Source of the DNA: Verrucomicrobiota bacterium | GTDB taxonomy: Bacteria > Verrucomicrobiota > Verrucomicrobiia > Verrucomicrobiales > Akkermansiaceae | Length of the DNA: 52,610 bases | Reading direction: 5' to 3' | Assembly (NCBI GenBank): GCA_018969605.1 | Contig: JAGWXY010000006.1 | Coordinates: forward strand, 1-52,610 | Part shown: positions 26,019-34,070 of the stretch, piece after piece | How the letters are laid out: every line of letters begins with the position of its first letter | Position numbering within the stretch: the stretch's first letter is position 1 | Position numbers and translations under genes: made by a program | The notes under the pieces: generated by a model | The model's database searches: none | The model's input: only the letters and a program-made list of their open reading frames with translations | What the model was told of the DNA's origin: nothing

Positions 26019-27179
26019 ATGTGGGGCATACACCCGCGCGTGGCGTTGAGTCCATCCAAGCTGGGAGCCATTCTCGAGGTCTTCGAAAACAATTTTCGCG
26101 CGCACGGCGAGATCGGGGCATCGATCAGCATCTGGTGGCGTGGCCATGAGTTGATATCCCATGCCGCAGGCTGGTGCGAAAAGGAACAAATCAAGCCATG
26201 GAACGATCAGACCCTCATACCGGTCTATTCCGCCACCAAGGTTCCCTCGGCCGCAACTTTGCTGCTCGCCCTTGCCAATCACGGCCTGAATGAAAGCACC
26301 CCCGTGCGCGAGGTGTGGAAAAATTTTCCGATCGCCGCCGCAAATTTCTCCCACCTCCTTTCCCACCAATGCGGCCTCGCGATCCTCGATCACGACGCCG
26401 ATGTGCATGACCACACCGCCGTGGTCGCCGCGATCGAACATCAAATTTCCGCATGGCCACTCGGCAACGGTCACGCCTACCACCCGCGCACTTTCGGCGC
26501 GCTCACCGACGAACCCGTGCGCCAACTTACCGGCCAAACCCTCGGTCAATACTGGCGCGAAAATATCGCAGATCCGCTCGGCCTCGAATTCTGGATCGGC
26601 CTGCCCAGCAGCGAGCATCATCGCGTCGCGAGACTCTACCCCGGCAAGGCCGGCCACACGGAAACCAGCGATCCATTCTACCAACAACTCAACTCGCCAA
26701 ACTCACCAACCCGCCGCGCCTTCACATCGCCACGCGGGCTCCACTCGATCCAGGAAATGAATTCACCAAAAGCCTGGTCGGCTGGCTTTCCCGCACTCGG
26801 TGGCATCGGCACGGCCTCGGCGCTCGCAAAATTCTATCAAGCCATCCTCGGCCACATCGAAAGCCCACTCAGCCCCGCCATCCGCGACGCGCTCACAACA
26901 CCGCTCAGCTCAGCCGACGACCGCGTACTACTTCGCCCCACCGTTTTTTCCTGCGGCGCACAGCTCGACCCGCTCGATGCCGATGGCCAAAAAATCCGCA
27001 AAATTTTCGGCCCCTCAACCCACGCCTTCGGGCACCCCGGCGCCGGCGGCAGTCACGCACTCGCCGACCCGGATTCCGGCATTTCCTTCGCCTATGTCAT
27101 GAATCAGATGACTCTCGGCGTGATGCCCGGGCCGAAATGCTTGGCATTGGTCGAGGCACTTTTCAGCGATGACGACTAA
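26019..27179 (+). CDS. Class C beta-lactamase-like serine hydrolase
   Basis: 386 residues from the ATG 17 bp after the permease stop. The catalytic SxxK is S71-A-T-K74 (VYSATKVPS), a YHP segment (GHAYHPRTFGAL) sits where class C enzymes have YxN, and HPGAGG near the C-terminus replaces the KTG strand. This pattern fits the esterase/transpeptidase branch of the family (EstB, LACTB-like) rather than a true beta-lactamase. There is no signal peptide, so it is probably cytoplasmic. The substrate is unknown: an ester, a short peptide or a lactone. Confidence 0.85.
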   Translation: MWGIHPRVALSPSKLGAILEVFENNFRAHGEIGASISIWWRGHELISHAAGWCEKEQIKPWNDQTLIPVYSATKVPSAATLLLALANHGLNESTPVREVWKNFPIAAANFSHLLSHQCGLAILDHDADVHDHTAVVAAIEHQISAWPLGNGHAYHPRTFGALTDEPVRQLTGQTLGQYWRENIADPLGLEFWIGLPSSEHHRVARLYPGKAGHTETSDPFYQQLNSPNSPTRRAFTSPRGLHSIQEMNSPKAWSAGFPALGGIGTASALAKFYQAILGHIESPLSPAIRDALTTPLSSADDRVLLRPTVFSCGAQLDPLDADGQKIRKIFGPSTHAFGHPGAGGSHALADPDSGISFAYVMNQMTLGVMPGPKCLALVEALFSDDD

Positions 27180-27235
27180 TCCCGTGAAGCATGCCGCTTG
27201 ACCGGATCAATCGACGGATTCCATGCTCACCGCCG

Positions 27236-28201
27236 ATGCGAATCCTCACCGGTCTACAACCCAGCGGCAAACTCCATGTCGGAAACTATTTCGGCGCGAT
27301 GGAGCCGGCCGTGCGCCTACAGGAACAGGGCGAAGCATTCTACTTCATCGCCGATTATCATGCGATGACCTCTTCACACAAGGCCGATGCCTTGCGCGAA
27401 AATGTCCGCGAACTTGCCATCGACTTTCTCGCCTGCGGCCTGGATCCGGCAAAGGCGGTGTTCTTCCGTCAAAGCGCCGTGCCAGAGGTCAACGAGCTCG
27501 CGTGGATTCTCTCAACGATCTGCCCGATGAGCCTGCTGGCAAAATGCCACTCGTATAAAGACAAGACTTCGCAAGGCATCGCACCCAACCACGCGCTTTT
27601 CGCCTACCCGGTCCTCATGGCAGCCGACATTCTTCTCTACGACTCCAACAAAGTTCCTGTCGGCAAAGACCAGAAACAACACCTCGAAGTCACACGCGAT
27701 CTCGCAGTCAAACTCAACGACACCTACGGCGAAGGCACCGCAGTGATCCCCGAACCAATCATCCGCGAGGAAACTGCCATCGTCATCGGACTCGACGGAC
27801 GCAAAATGAGCAAGAGCTACGACAACACGCTACCGCTCTTCGGGGATGAAAAAACCCTGCGCAAGCTCATCATGAAAATCACCACCGACTCAACAGCGGT
27901 GGAAGATCCAAAACCGATGGAAAATTCCATCATCCTCGCACTCTACCGGCTCTTTGCGAGCGAGGCGGACTACGCGACCATGGTCGCCGACCACGAACGC
28001 GGAGGCATCGGCTACGGCGACCTCAAGAAACGCCTCGCCGATGCCTACTGGGACTACTTTGCGCCGATGCGCGAAAGGCGGCTCGCCATTTCGCAGGATC
28101 CGGGCTATGTTGACAAAATCCTCGCCGATGGCGCGGATCGCGCGCGCAACGAAGCCGCCAAGGTCCTTCAACGCGTCCGCCGCGCGGTCGGCCTCGCTTG
28201 A
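27236..28201 (+). CDS. trpS: Tryptophanyl-tRNA synthetase
   Basis: 321 residues, the usual length for bacterial TrpRS. The start is set at MRILTGLQPSGKLHVGNYFG, where the HIGH-type motif (HVGN) binds ATP. MAADILLYDSNKVPVGKDQ is the conserved tryptophan-site region, and GRKMSKSYDN is the KMSKS loop. It charges tRNA-Trp in the cytoplasm. The open frame extends 15 codons upstream without support. It is followed 24 bp later by the DJ-1 family gene on the same strand. Confidence 0.96.
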   Translation: MRILTGLQPSGKLHVGNYFGAMEPAVRLQEQGEAFYFIADYHAMTSSHKADALRENVRELAIDFLACGLDPAKAVFFRQSAVPEVNELAWILSTICPMSLLAKCHSYKDKTSQGIAPNHALFAYPVLMAADILLYDSNKVPVGKDQKQHLEVTRDLAVKLNDTYGEGTAVIPEPIIREETAIVIGLDGRKMSKSYDNTLPLFGDEKTLRKLIMKITTDSTAVEDPKPMENSIILALYRLFASEADYATMVADHERGGIGYGDLKKRLADAYWDYFAPMRERRLAISQDPGYVDKILADGADRARNEAAKVLQRVRRAVGLA

Positions 28202-28225
28202 TCCAATCACACCAACAAAATCATT

Positions 28226-28762
28226 ATGAAAAAATCCGTACTCTGCCTGCTCGTCGATGGCTTCGAAGAAATTGAAACCGTCACTCCCGTCGATGTCCTG
28301 CGACGCGCCGGCGTCGAAGTGACCATCGCCGCGCTCGCTGCCAAAACCGCCACCGGCAAACAAGGCATGCGCCTCGAAGCGGATGCCATGCTCGATGATA
28401 TCGACCCTTCGGAATTCGATCTTCTGCTCATCCCTGGCGGCCCGGGTGTGGCCGCATTGCGCAGCGACGGACGCCCCGCAAAACTTGCCGCCCAGTTCGC
28501 CGCCAAGCACAAACCGGTCGCCGCGATCTGCGCCGCGCCGCTGGTCCTCATGGATGCCGGTCTGCTCGCCGGAAAAAAATTCACCGCTTACCACTCCGTC
28601 CGCGACGAACTCGGGGGCGGTCTCGATGATCGCGTCGTCGTCGATGGCCAGATCATCACCTCACGCGGCGCAGGCACCGCCCTCGATTTCTCGCTGGCAA
28701 TCGTCAAGCACCTGCTCGGCGCCAAGGCCACGGTCGATGTGGCAGAGGAAATCATGGCCTGA
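28226..28762 (+). CDS. DJ-1/PfpI-family protein (YajL-like)
   Basis: 178 residues. VDGFEEIETVTPVDVLRRAG carries the conserved Glu near residue 14, and AAICAAPLVLMDAG holds the reactive Cys102 at the nucleophile elbow. KFTAYHSVRDELGGG follows as in DJ-1. The length and motif order match the YajL/DJ-1 branch rather than PfpI proteases. Proposed family functions are protein and nucleotide deglycation, chaperone action and oxidative-stress defence; which applies here is not visible. It sits between trpS and a membrane-protein gene. Confidence 0.9.
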   Translation: MKKSVLCLLVDGFEEIETVTPVDVLRRAGVEVTIAALAAKTATGKQGMRLEADAMLDDIDPSEFDLLLIPGGPGVAALRSDGRPAKLAAQFAAKHKPVAAICAAPLVLMDAGLLAGKKFTAYHSVRDELGGGLDDRVVVDGQIITSRGAGTALDFSLAIVKHLLGAKATVDVAEEIMA

Positions 28763-28779
28763 TTCCACCCTCACAGCGA

Positions 28780-29685
28780 ATGCGCGCTTGCGTTCAACCC
28801 ATCGCTTGCGAATCTTCGCCCAACGTGCCTGCCGAGCCCCGAAAGCCGCTGTGGCTGCTTCTCAACCTGCTGAGCCTCGATGCCCCGCTTGTCGCCATCG
28901 CATGGCTATATGTCTTTGCCCAAACCTGGCGGCTCGGCTACCTCCCGTGGGAGTCTTATCTGATCCTTGGTCTCGGCGTATGGGCGATCTACATCGCCGA
29001 CCGCCTGCTCGACCTCTCGATCCTCGGAGTCAATTCGCCGAAGCTTTCCGTCCGTCACCACTACCACCAACAACATCGGAAACTTTTCATTACTGCACTG
29101 ATCATCTCGGCATGCCTCACACTCGTACTCGTGGTCTCACGAATGCCGATGTCGATCTATGCGAAACTCATGCCCGGCGGGTTGCTGGTGGCCGGCTTCT
29201 TCGGCGTCTCGATGCTTGCCAGCCAGGACGAACAGGAAGTTCCCCACGCAAAAAACATCATCGCAGGATTCAGCTTTGCCTTCGGCACCGCAATGTTTGC
29301 CCAACTCTATCGGTCGGGCTTCGACCTCTGGGACATGATCGGATCCCGTGAATTCATCAGTTTCGCCACCCTCTGTATCCTCAACATCTCTGCAATCGAC
29401 ATCTGGGAGCACGCCAACCGCTCGCCCGACACGGAAACCAAAGCCAGCGACGAACTCTCGCTCACCCTTCCCCTAACGCTTCTTGCCGCAACCGCTCTCG
29501 CCAGTGCGGTCCTCGATCAAAGCGGCGCCAGCCGGCCCTTCTTTTACTCGATCCTCACCGGCACCGCCCTGCTCTATATGCTCAACCGCATGCGCTCGAG
29601 CCTACCAATGGACGCAATGCGTGTGCTGGCGGATGTCGCCATGCTGGCACCCGTTTTGCTATTCATCGCCTTCGACCGGCGCTGA
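28780..29685 (+). CDS. Polytopic membrane protein, possibly UbiA-prenyltransferase-like
   Basis: 301 residues with about eight membrane helices evenly spaced along the chain. The motif GVWAIYIADRLLDL near residue 68, at a helix end, recalls the Asp-rich loop of UbiA-type prenyltransferases (NDxxD), and a second acidic segment (ISAIDIWEHANRSPDTE) sits about two-thirds along. I do not claim the enzymatic function: the motifs are degenerate and the family seems restricted to Planctomycetes/Verrucomicrobiota-type genomes. It begins 17 bp after the DJ-1 gene, and the adenylate kinase start follows 49 bp after its stop, so all three may be co-transcribed. Confidence 0.65.
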   Translation: MRACVQPIACESSPNVPAEPRKPLWLLLNLLSLDAPLVAIAWLYVFAQTWRLGYLPWESYLILGLGVWAIYIADRLLDLSILGVNSPKLSVRHHYHQQHRKLFITALIISACLTLVLVVSRMPMSIYAKLMPGGLLVAGFFGVSMLASQDEQEVPHAKNIIAGFSFAFGTAMFAQLYRSGFDLWDMIGSREFISFATLCILNISAIDIWEHANRSPDTETKASDELSLTLPLTLLAATALASAVLDQSGASRPFFYSILTGTALLYMLNRMRSSLPMDAMRVLADVAMLAPVLLFIAFDRR

Positions 29686-29734
29686 TTCATACTTGTCGGC
29701 TCCCATCTGCATCGTTAAATCAAACCTTTCCAAA

Positions 29735-30370
29735 ATGAGCCGCTCCGACCAGTTCACCCGCAAACCCGCCATCATCATCCTCGGTGCCCCAGGCTCCGGC
29801 AAGGGGACCCAAGGAAAAATCCTCGGCACCATTCCACGCTTCTTTCATTGCGCCTGTGGTGATGTCTTCCGCTCACTCGATACCCGCACGCCCCTTGGCA
29901 TGAAATTCGTCGAATACTCGAGCCGCGGCGAATTGGTGCCCGATGAATTGACGATCAGCCTCTGGAAGGCCCAAATCGACAACCTCGCCGACACTTACAT
30001 TTACAAGCCCGACATCGACCTGCTCGTGCTCGATGGCATTCCGCGCAATGTCCGCCAGGCGGAACTACTCAGCCGACATGTCGAAGTCCAACGCGTCTTT
30101 CACCTCTCCTGCCCGAACCGCGACGAACTCGCCCGCCGCATGCGCAAGCGTGCCCTCAAGGACAACCGCATCGATGACGCCAGCGACACGGTGATTAACC
30201 AACGCATCGCCACCTACGAAGCGGAAACCAAACCGATCTTGGAATACTATTCTTCATCGATGATCACCGATATCGATGCCACCCAGCAACCGGTCAAAGT
30301 TCTTTCCGAAATCATCCAGCAAGTCACCAACCTGCCATTCTATCAGGAAACCTCCAAACAATTGATCTGA
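29735..30370 (+). CDS. Adenylate kinase-family nucleoside monophosphate kinase with short LID
   Basis: 211 residues. The P-loop is GAPGSGKGTQ (residues 17-26), GDVFRSLDTRTPLG replaces the usual GDMLR, the NMP-binding GELVPDELT is intact, and LVLDGIPRN stands for LDGFPR. After RRMRKRA, the LID is a short loop (LKDNRIDDASDT) instead of the ~38-residue zinc-type lid of most bacterial Adk. It phosphorylates AMP or another NMP with ATP. The odd STGD site (here CACGD) leaves room for altered substrate choice. The start is fixed by homology; the open frame continues 84 codons upstream, overlapping the membrane-protein gene. Confidence 0.85.
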   Translation: MSRSDQFTRKPAIIILGAPGSGKGTQGKILGTIPRFFHCACGDVFRSLDTRTPLGMKFVEYSSRGELVPDELTISLWKAQIDNLADTYIYKPDIDLLVLDGIPRNVRQAELLSRHVEVQRVFHLSCPNRDELARRMRKRALKDNRIDDASDTVINQRIATYEAETKPILEYYSSSMITDIDATQQPVKVLSEIIQQVTNLPFYQETSKQLI

Positions 30371-30413
30371 TTCCGAATCGCGGAATCGATCACCAGAATT
30401 TCATCGCACGGAC

Positions 30414-31334
30414 ATGAGGTTGGTTTTCATCGCCACAGGAGACATCGCGCTGCCAGCCTTTCGTCACCTTCTCGATGCCGGACCAAAACCGCTCGCCCTC
30501 GTAACCCAGCCTGACAAGCCGGTGGGCAGGCATCAGCAAATGCAGCCGCCCGCGATCAAGACCGCCGCCATCGAGGCAGGCATACCCGTGCTTCAGCCGC
30601 AAAAAATTGGCGATTCCGCCGCCGAGATCGCCGCAATGAATCCCGACATCCTTGTCGTGATGGCATACGGCCAAATCCTCAAAAACGACATTCTTTCACT
30701 GCCGAAACTGGCAATCATCAACCTCCACGCATCGCTCCTGCCAAAGTACCGCGGCGCGGCGTGCATTCAGGCCGCCATCGATGCCGGCGACGCCGAAACC
30801 GGCATCACATCGATGCATGTCGTGCGCGAACTCGATGCCGGCGACATGATCGTGGCAAAATCGATTGCGATCGGGCCCGATGAAACCGGCGGCAGTCTGC
30901 ACGACCAACTCGCGCAACTTGCCATACCGGTGCTTGATGAAACACTCGCGAAGTTGACCGATGGCACCGCCACGCGCATCCCGCAAAACCCGGAGCAAGT
31001 CAGCCATGTGCCAAAACTCGAACGCGATGACGGCAGGCTCGATTGGTCGATGTCCGCTACCCACCTTGAGCGCCGCATCCGCGCCTACGACCCGTGGCCG
31101 GGCACTTACACAACGGTTGCCGAAAACGGATCCACCAAGCGCCTAAAAATTTTTCCACCCACCCGTATTGCACACACTTCACTCAAACCTGCGGAAGTTT
31201 CATGCGACGAAGGCAAACTCATCGTCGGCTGCGGCGATGGCTCGCTCGAACTGACCACAGTGCAACTCGAAGGCGGCAAACGAATGTCCGCCACCGACTA
31301 CCTGCGAGGCAAAAACCCCCACCATTTTGCCTGA
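30414..31334 (+). CDS. fmt: Methionyl-tRNA formyltransferase
   Basis: 306 residues, standard length. The N-terminal formyl-transfer domain shows MRLVFIATGDIALPAFRHLL, NLHASLLPKYRGAACIQ (the catalytic Asn-His part), and ETGITSMHVVRELDAGDMI (catalytic Asp). The C-terminal OB-like domain begins near GRLDWS and includes RRIRAYDPWPGTY. It formylates the methionine on initiator tRNA using 10-formyl-tetrahydrofolate. Its usual partner def is not adjacent. Confidence 0.96.
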   Translation: MRLVFIATGDIALPAFRHLLDAGPKPLALVTQPDKPVGRHQQMQPPAIKTAAIEAGIPVLQPQKIGDSAAEIAAMNPDILVVMAYGQILKNDILSLPKLAIINLHASLLPKYRGAACIQAAIDAGDAETGITSMHVVRELDAGDMIVAKSIAIGPDETGGSLHDQLAQLAIPVLDETLAKLTDGTATRIPQNPEQVSHVPKLERDDGRLDWSMSATHLERRIRAYDPWPGTYTTVAENGSTKRLKIFPPTRIAHTSLKPAEVSCDEGKLIVGCGDGSLELTTVQLEGGKRMSATDYLRGKNPHHFA

Positions 31335-31380
31335 ACCAAGCGTGTTGCGAAAACCGAGCGCAGCATCTAGTCTGCGGCAA

Positions 31381-32361
31381 ATGATGATCCGCCGCCTCAC
31401 ACGCCTCATCCTCGCACAGGCCATTTGCCTGAATGCAACGATGGCGGATCGCGCGCCGATCAACGACAAGCCTGCGCCGGAAAACCGTGAAGATCTTCTC
31501 GCGATTCAAAACGCAGTCACCAGTGCCCTGCCAAACGCCAGTGCCGCCACCGTCGCCATTGAAATCACTGATGGCTCAGGCACCGGAGTGATCGTCTCAC
31601 CCGATGGCCTCATCCTCACCGCCGCCCATGTCAGCGGTGCCCCCGGAAAAAAAGTCGAGGTTATCATGCAAGACGGCAAACGCGTGAACGCCATCACGCT
31701 CGGACTCGATTCGGAATCCGACGCAGCGATGGTCCGCATCACCGAACCCGGCACATGGCCATTTGTCGAAATCGACAAATCGGAATCATACAAACTCGGC
31801 GACTGGGTCTTTGCACTGGGTCACTCAGGCGGCTTTGATAAGGAACGCGGACTCGTCCTGCGCCCGGGCCGCATCGTGCGCATCGCCGATCAATCCCTCC
31901 AATCCGATTGCATCCTGATCGGTGGCGACTCAGGCGGTCCCCTCTTCGATCTGGCCGGACGCCTCATCGCCATTCACTCACGCGTTGGCCCGCAACTCGT
32001 GGTCAACATGCATGTCGGCATCGGAGTCTTTCAGGAAAAATGGGACGCCCTTTTGAATTCCGAATTTCTCGGCGATGGCCCCTTTGCGAAGAAACCCGTG
32101 AAAGGCAACGGATACCTTGGCATTGCCACGGAGCCCACTAAAGACGGACTCAAAGTCACCAAAGTCGGCGATCAAAGCCCCGCCCAAAAAGTCGGCATCC
32201 GCAGCGGAGACCTGCTCATAAAACTCAACGACACCGCCTTGCAATCGCGCGAGGACCTTCAAGCCATCCTCAAGGAACTAAGCGCCGGCGATGAAGTCCG
32301 CATCGAAATCCGCCGCGACACGGAAACCAAAACCCTCACGATGAAACTCGATGAACGCTGA
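31381..32361 (+). CDS. HtrA-like S1C serine protease with one PDZ domain
   Basis: 326 residues with a secretion-type N-terminus (RRLTRLILAQAICLNATMA). The trypsin fold carries the complete triad: H83 in LTAAHVSG, D114 in ESDAAMVRI and S184 in GGDSGGPLF. A PDZ domain follows at about 235-325 (GIRSGDLLIKLND). It should degrade or refold damaged proteins in the periplasm. Compared with DegP it is shorter, has one PDZ domain and lacks the long LA loop. The next gene overlaps it by 11 bp and encodes a degenerate relative, so the two products are made together and may form mixed assemblies. Confidence 0.9.
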   Translation: MMIRRLTRLILAQAICLNATMADRAPINDKPAPENREDLLAIQNAVTSALPNASAATVAIEITDGSGTGVIVSPDGLILTAAHVSGAPGKKVEVIMQDGKRVNAITLGLDSESDAAMVRITEPGTWPFVEIDKSESYKLGDWVFALGHSGGFDKERGLVLRPGRIVRIADQSLQSDCILIGGDSGGPLFDLAGRLIAIHSRVGPQLVVNMHVGIGVFQEKWDALLNSEFLGDGPFAKKPVKGNGYLGIATEPTKDGLKVTKVGDQSPAQKVGIRSGDLLIKLNDTALQSREDLQAILKELSAGDEVRIEIRRDTETKTLTMKLDER

Positions 32362-33355
32362 CCGCATCACCATCATCCTCGGAGCGATTCTGCTGACGCC
32401 ACTCATCGCGCAGCAAAATCTCGAGACGGATTTCCGCATGACCGGAAGGACAACCCTCGCGGCATTCGAAGCACAACGCCAAGTGCTCCAGCAATCCAGC
32501 GCGGTGATCAGCATCGGCCAGGAGGAAATTGCTTATGGCGTGGTGGTTTCCGCAAATGGTCATGTGCTGACCAAAGCCAGCGAGCTTCGCGAAAAGGAAA
32601 AACTCACCATCACCATCGACCGTCAGCGTTTCGACAAAGTTGAAGTCATCAGCACCGACGATGAATGGGATGTCGCGCTGCTCAAGGTCGATGCCACCAA
32701 CCTTGTACCAGTCACCTACACCAGCGCCACCGAGATACCCCAAGGCACCTGGGTCGTGGTGAATGGTGCCACTTCACGAACCCAACGCCGCGCCAACATC
32801 GGCATGATCAGCGCCAAGCCCCGCGAAATCCAACCCAGTGGTGGACTCGCCCTCGGCATCGTGATCAAAAATTCATCCAAGCGCATCGAACTCGAAAAGG
32901 TCACTCCCGAGGGCGGAGCCCATGAGGCAGGGCTCAAGGCAGGCGATGTGATCGTCGCCATCGACGACAAGCCGCTGGCAAAAATCGAAGAGCTCTCCAA
33001 TGCGCTCGATCAATACAAGGCCGGCGACAAGGTCCGTATCACCTTCAAGCGCGACGGAAAAACATCCACCGTCGATGTTCGCCTCACCGCCAAAACCGAG
33101 CTCTTCGATATTTCAGCCAACCGCAACGACGAAATGAGCGGCGACTTCTCCAAACGCCGCAGTGGCTTCCCCCGCGTGATCCAACACTCGGTCATGGGCA
33201 ACAGCCAAACCATGGGCGGCCCCGTGATTGATCTCAACAGCCACTGCCTCGGCATGAACATCGCCCGCGCCAGCCGCGCGGAAACCTTTGCCATCCCAAG
33301 CGCAGAACTGAAACAACTCGCCGCACGCATGATTGACCACCAACCAAGCCGGTAG
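32351..33355 (+). CDS. Catalytically degenerate HtrA-like protein with PDZ placed before the Ser-motif region
   Basis: 334 residues with a signal peptide. The trypsin-like half keeps the Asp (WDVALLKV, D107), but the His site reads VLTKASEL (Ser77 where His is expected) and the nucleophile site reads SQTMGGPVID (Met288 in place of Ser), so no protease activity is expected. The PDZ domain (AGLKAGDVIVAIDDKPL, about 165-248) lies before the GGP segment (287-300), whereas in normal HtrA it follows it. It is co-translated with the active protease just upstream. Likely roles: regulatory subunit, substrate adaptor or chaperone. Confidence 0.8.
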   Translation: MNADRITIILGAILLTPLIAQQNLETDFRMTGRTTLAAFEAQRQVLQQSSAVISIGQEEIAYGVVVSANGHVLTKASELREKEKLTITIDRQRFDKVEVISTDDEWDVALLKVDATNLVPVTYTSATEIPQGTWVVVNGATSRTQRRANIGMISAKPREIQPSGGLALGIVIKNSSKRIELEKVTPEGGAHEAGLKAGDVIVAIDDKPLAKIEELSNALDQYKAGDKVRITFKRDGKTSTVDVRLTAKTELFDISANRNDEMSGDFSKRRSGFPRVIQHSVMGNSQTMGGPVIDLNSHCLGMNIARASRAETFAIPSAELKQLAARMIDHQPSR

Positions 33356-33498
33356 GGCATTCTTCGTCGTACCAAAGCCAACTGGCCCAGTGTAATTGCA
33401 CTACATCTGCTCGAAAGTCGAAGTTGAATGGGAAATCCTGCTCATCTTTATAGCCGCTGGTTGGTTTGATGTGATCCCGTGAAACGGAGATACTTCAT

Positions 33499-33640
33499 GT
33501 AAGCGCTCAACAGAACCCCTCTGTCCTGCGTCGCTCGTTTCGTTGTAGGGTGGTGGCCTATGTCAACCAACACCGATCAGACAGCAGGCGTCATCATCAA
33601 GTCCGACCGCTGCGGCCGTGTCGGCTACACCTCGCAGTAG
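33499..33640 (+). mobile_element. Relic of the left end of an IS66-family element
   Basis: GTAAGCGC at 33499 matches the typical terminal sequence of IS66-family elements, which begin with GTAA. Sixty bp inside it, an ATG opens a 26-codon frame, MSTNTDQTAGVIIKSDRCGR ending in YTSQ and a stop, which resembles the first residues of the small IS66 accessory protein as I remember it from related genomes. No transposase body and no right end (GCGCTTAC) follow, so it is a fragment. Confidence 0.45.
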
Positions 33641-33692
33641 GAAGTGTCCCCTGAATCGTTAAAATTGGATGTCCATGCGTGGCTCGGCATGC

Positions 33693-33741
33693 TTGGAGCG
33701 GGACACTCCAAGGACGGCCTGTAGCAAGATGCTCCAGCTAC
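33693..33741. repeat. Hairpin pair, inverted copy of the module at 47463-47517
   Basis: Two hairpins lie in a row: TTGGAG/CTCCAA with a GGA loop (one stem mismatch) at 33693-33711, and one around an AGA loop (GTAGCA/TGCTCC, one mismatch) from 33721. Read in reverse complement, about 50 bp align with the 47.5-kb module, including GGAGCAAGATGCTCCAGC and TGGAGCGGGAC. Arms differ between the copies while stems persist. Confidence 0.75.
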
Positions 33742-33810
33742 GAGAAGAAGCGGGCACATTACCTCTCTCCCTGCTTGTCCATTGACTAATGACCATTGAC
33801 CTCTTCATCT

Positions 33811-33889
33811 CTGCGTCCCTTGGCGACATTGGTGGTAAATCATTCTTTCTGAAAGAGTCGGCGCCACGAGGCCGCAGCGCCCTATCGGG
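33811..33889. repeat. Dispersed module shared with 48082-48165
   Basis: CTCTGCGTCCCTTGGCGAC, then TTGG.GG.AAATC, then TCGGCGCC and GCGCCCTA.CGGG occur in the same order and orientation in both places, with a small internal indel. The TCGGCGCC...CGCCCTA part recurs inverted at 47642-47672. Confidence 0.7.
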
Positions 33890-33898
33890 ATTGAAGAG

Positions 33899-33965
33899 GT
33901 GTCCCGCAAGATGCGTGACACAGCCGGCGAGACGCCGGCCCCCTATGAAGAAGCCGCTACTTCAT
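33899..33965. repeat. Three consecutive 3-nt-loop hairpins
   Basis: First, a 10-bp stem with one mismatch and an AGA loop (33899-33921). Second, GCCGGCG/CGCCGGC with an AGA loop, a perfect 7 bp (33923-33939). Third, ATGAAGAAG against CTACTTCAT with a CCG loop and one mismatch (33945-33965), related to the hairpin at 39466-39486. Confidence 0.75.
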
Positions 33966-34070
33966 TCTATTGCCCAACAACCAATCACAAATAACTTTGA
34001 AGCAGCCTCAGAAAATCGGGCCAGTGGATAAGTTTTGCTTGTGGTGTGCGGGGGCAGCGGAATTGAAAGG

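Larger units (their letters stand above)
33356..34070. other. Gene-free stretch with IS relic and repeat modules
   Basis: 715 bp between the degenerate protease gene and the convergent beta-helix gene. The first ~140 bp show nothing recognisable. Then come an IS66-like left end, a block matching 47463-47517 in reverse orientation, a block matching 48082-48165, and three consecutive hairpins. An 80-codon open frame at 33789-34031 spans these repeats and is not taken as a gene. Confidence 0.75.

Noticed and set aside
33789-34031. An 80-codon open frame in the 33.8-kb gap
   Set aside because: It translates the dispersed repeat modules and hairpins and has no ribosome-binding site.
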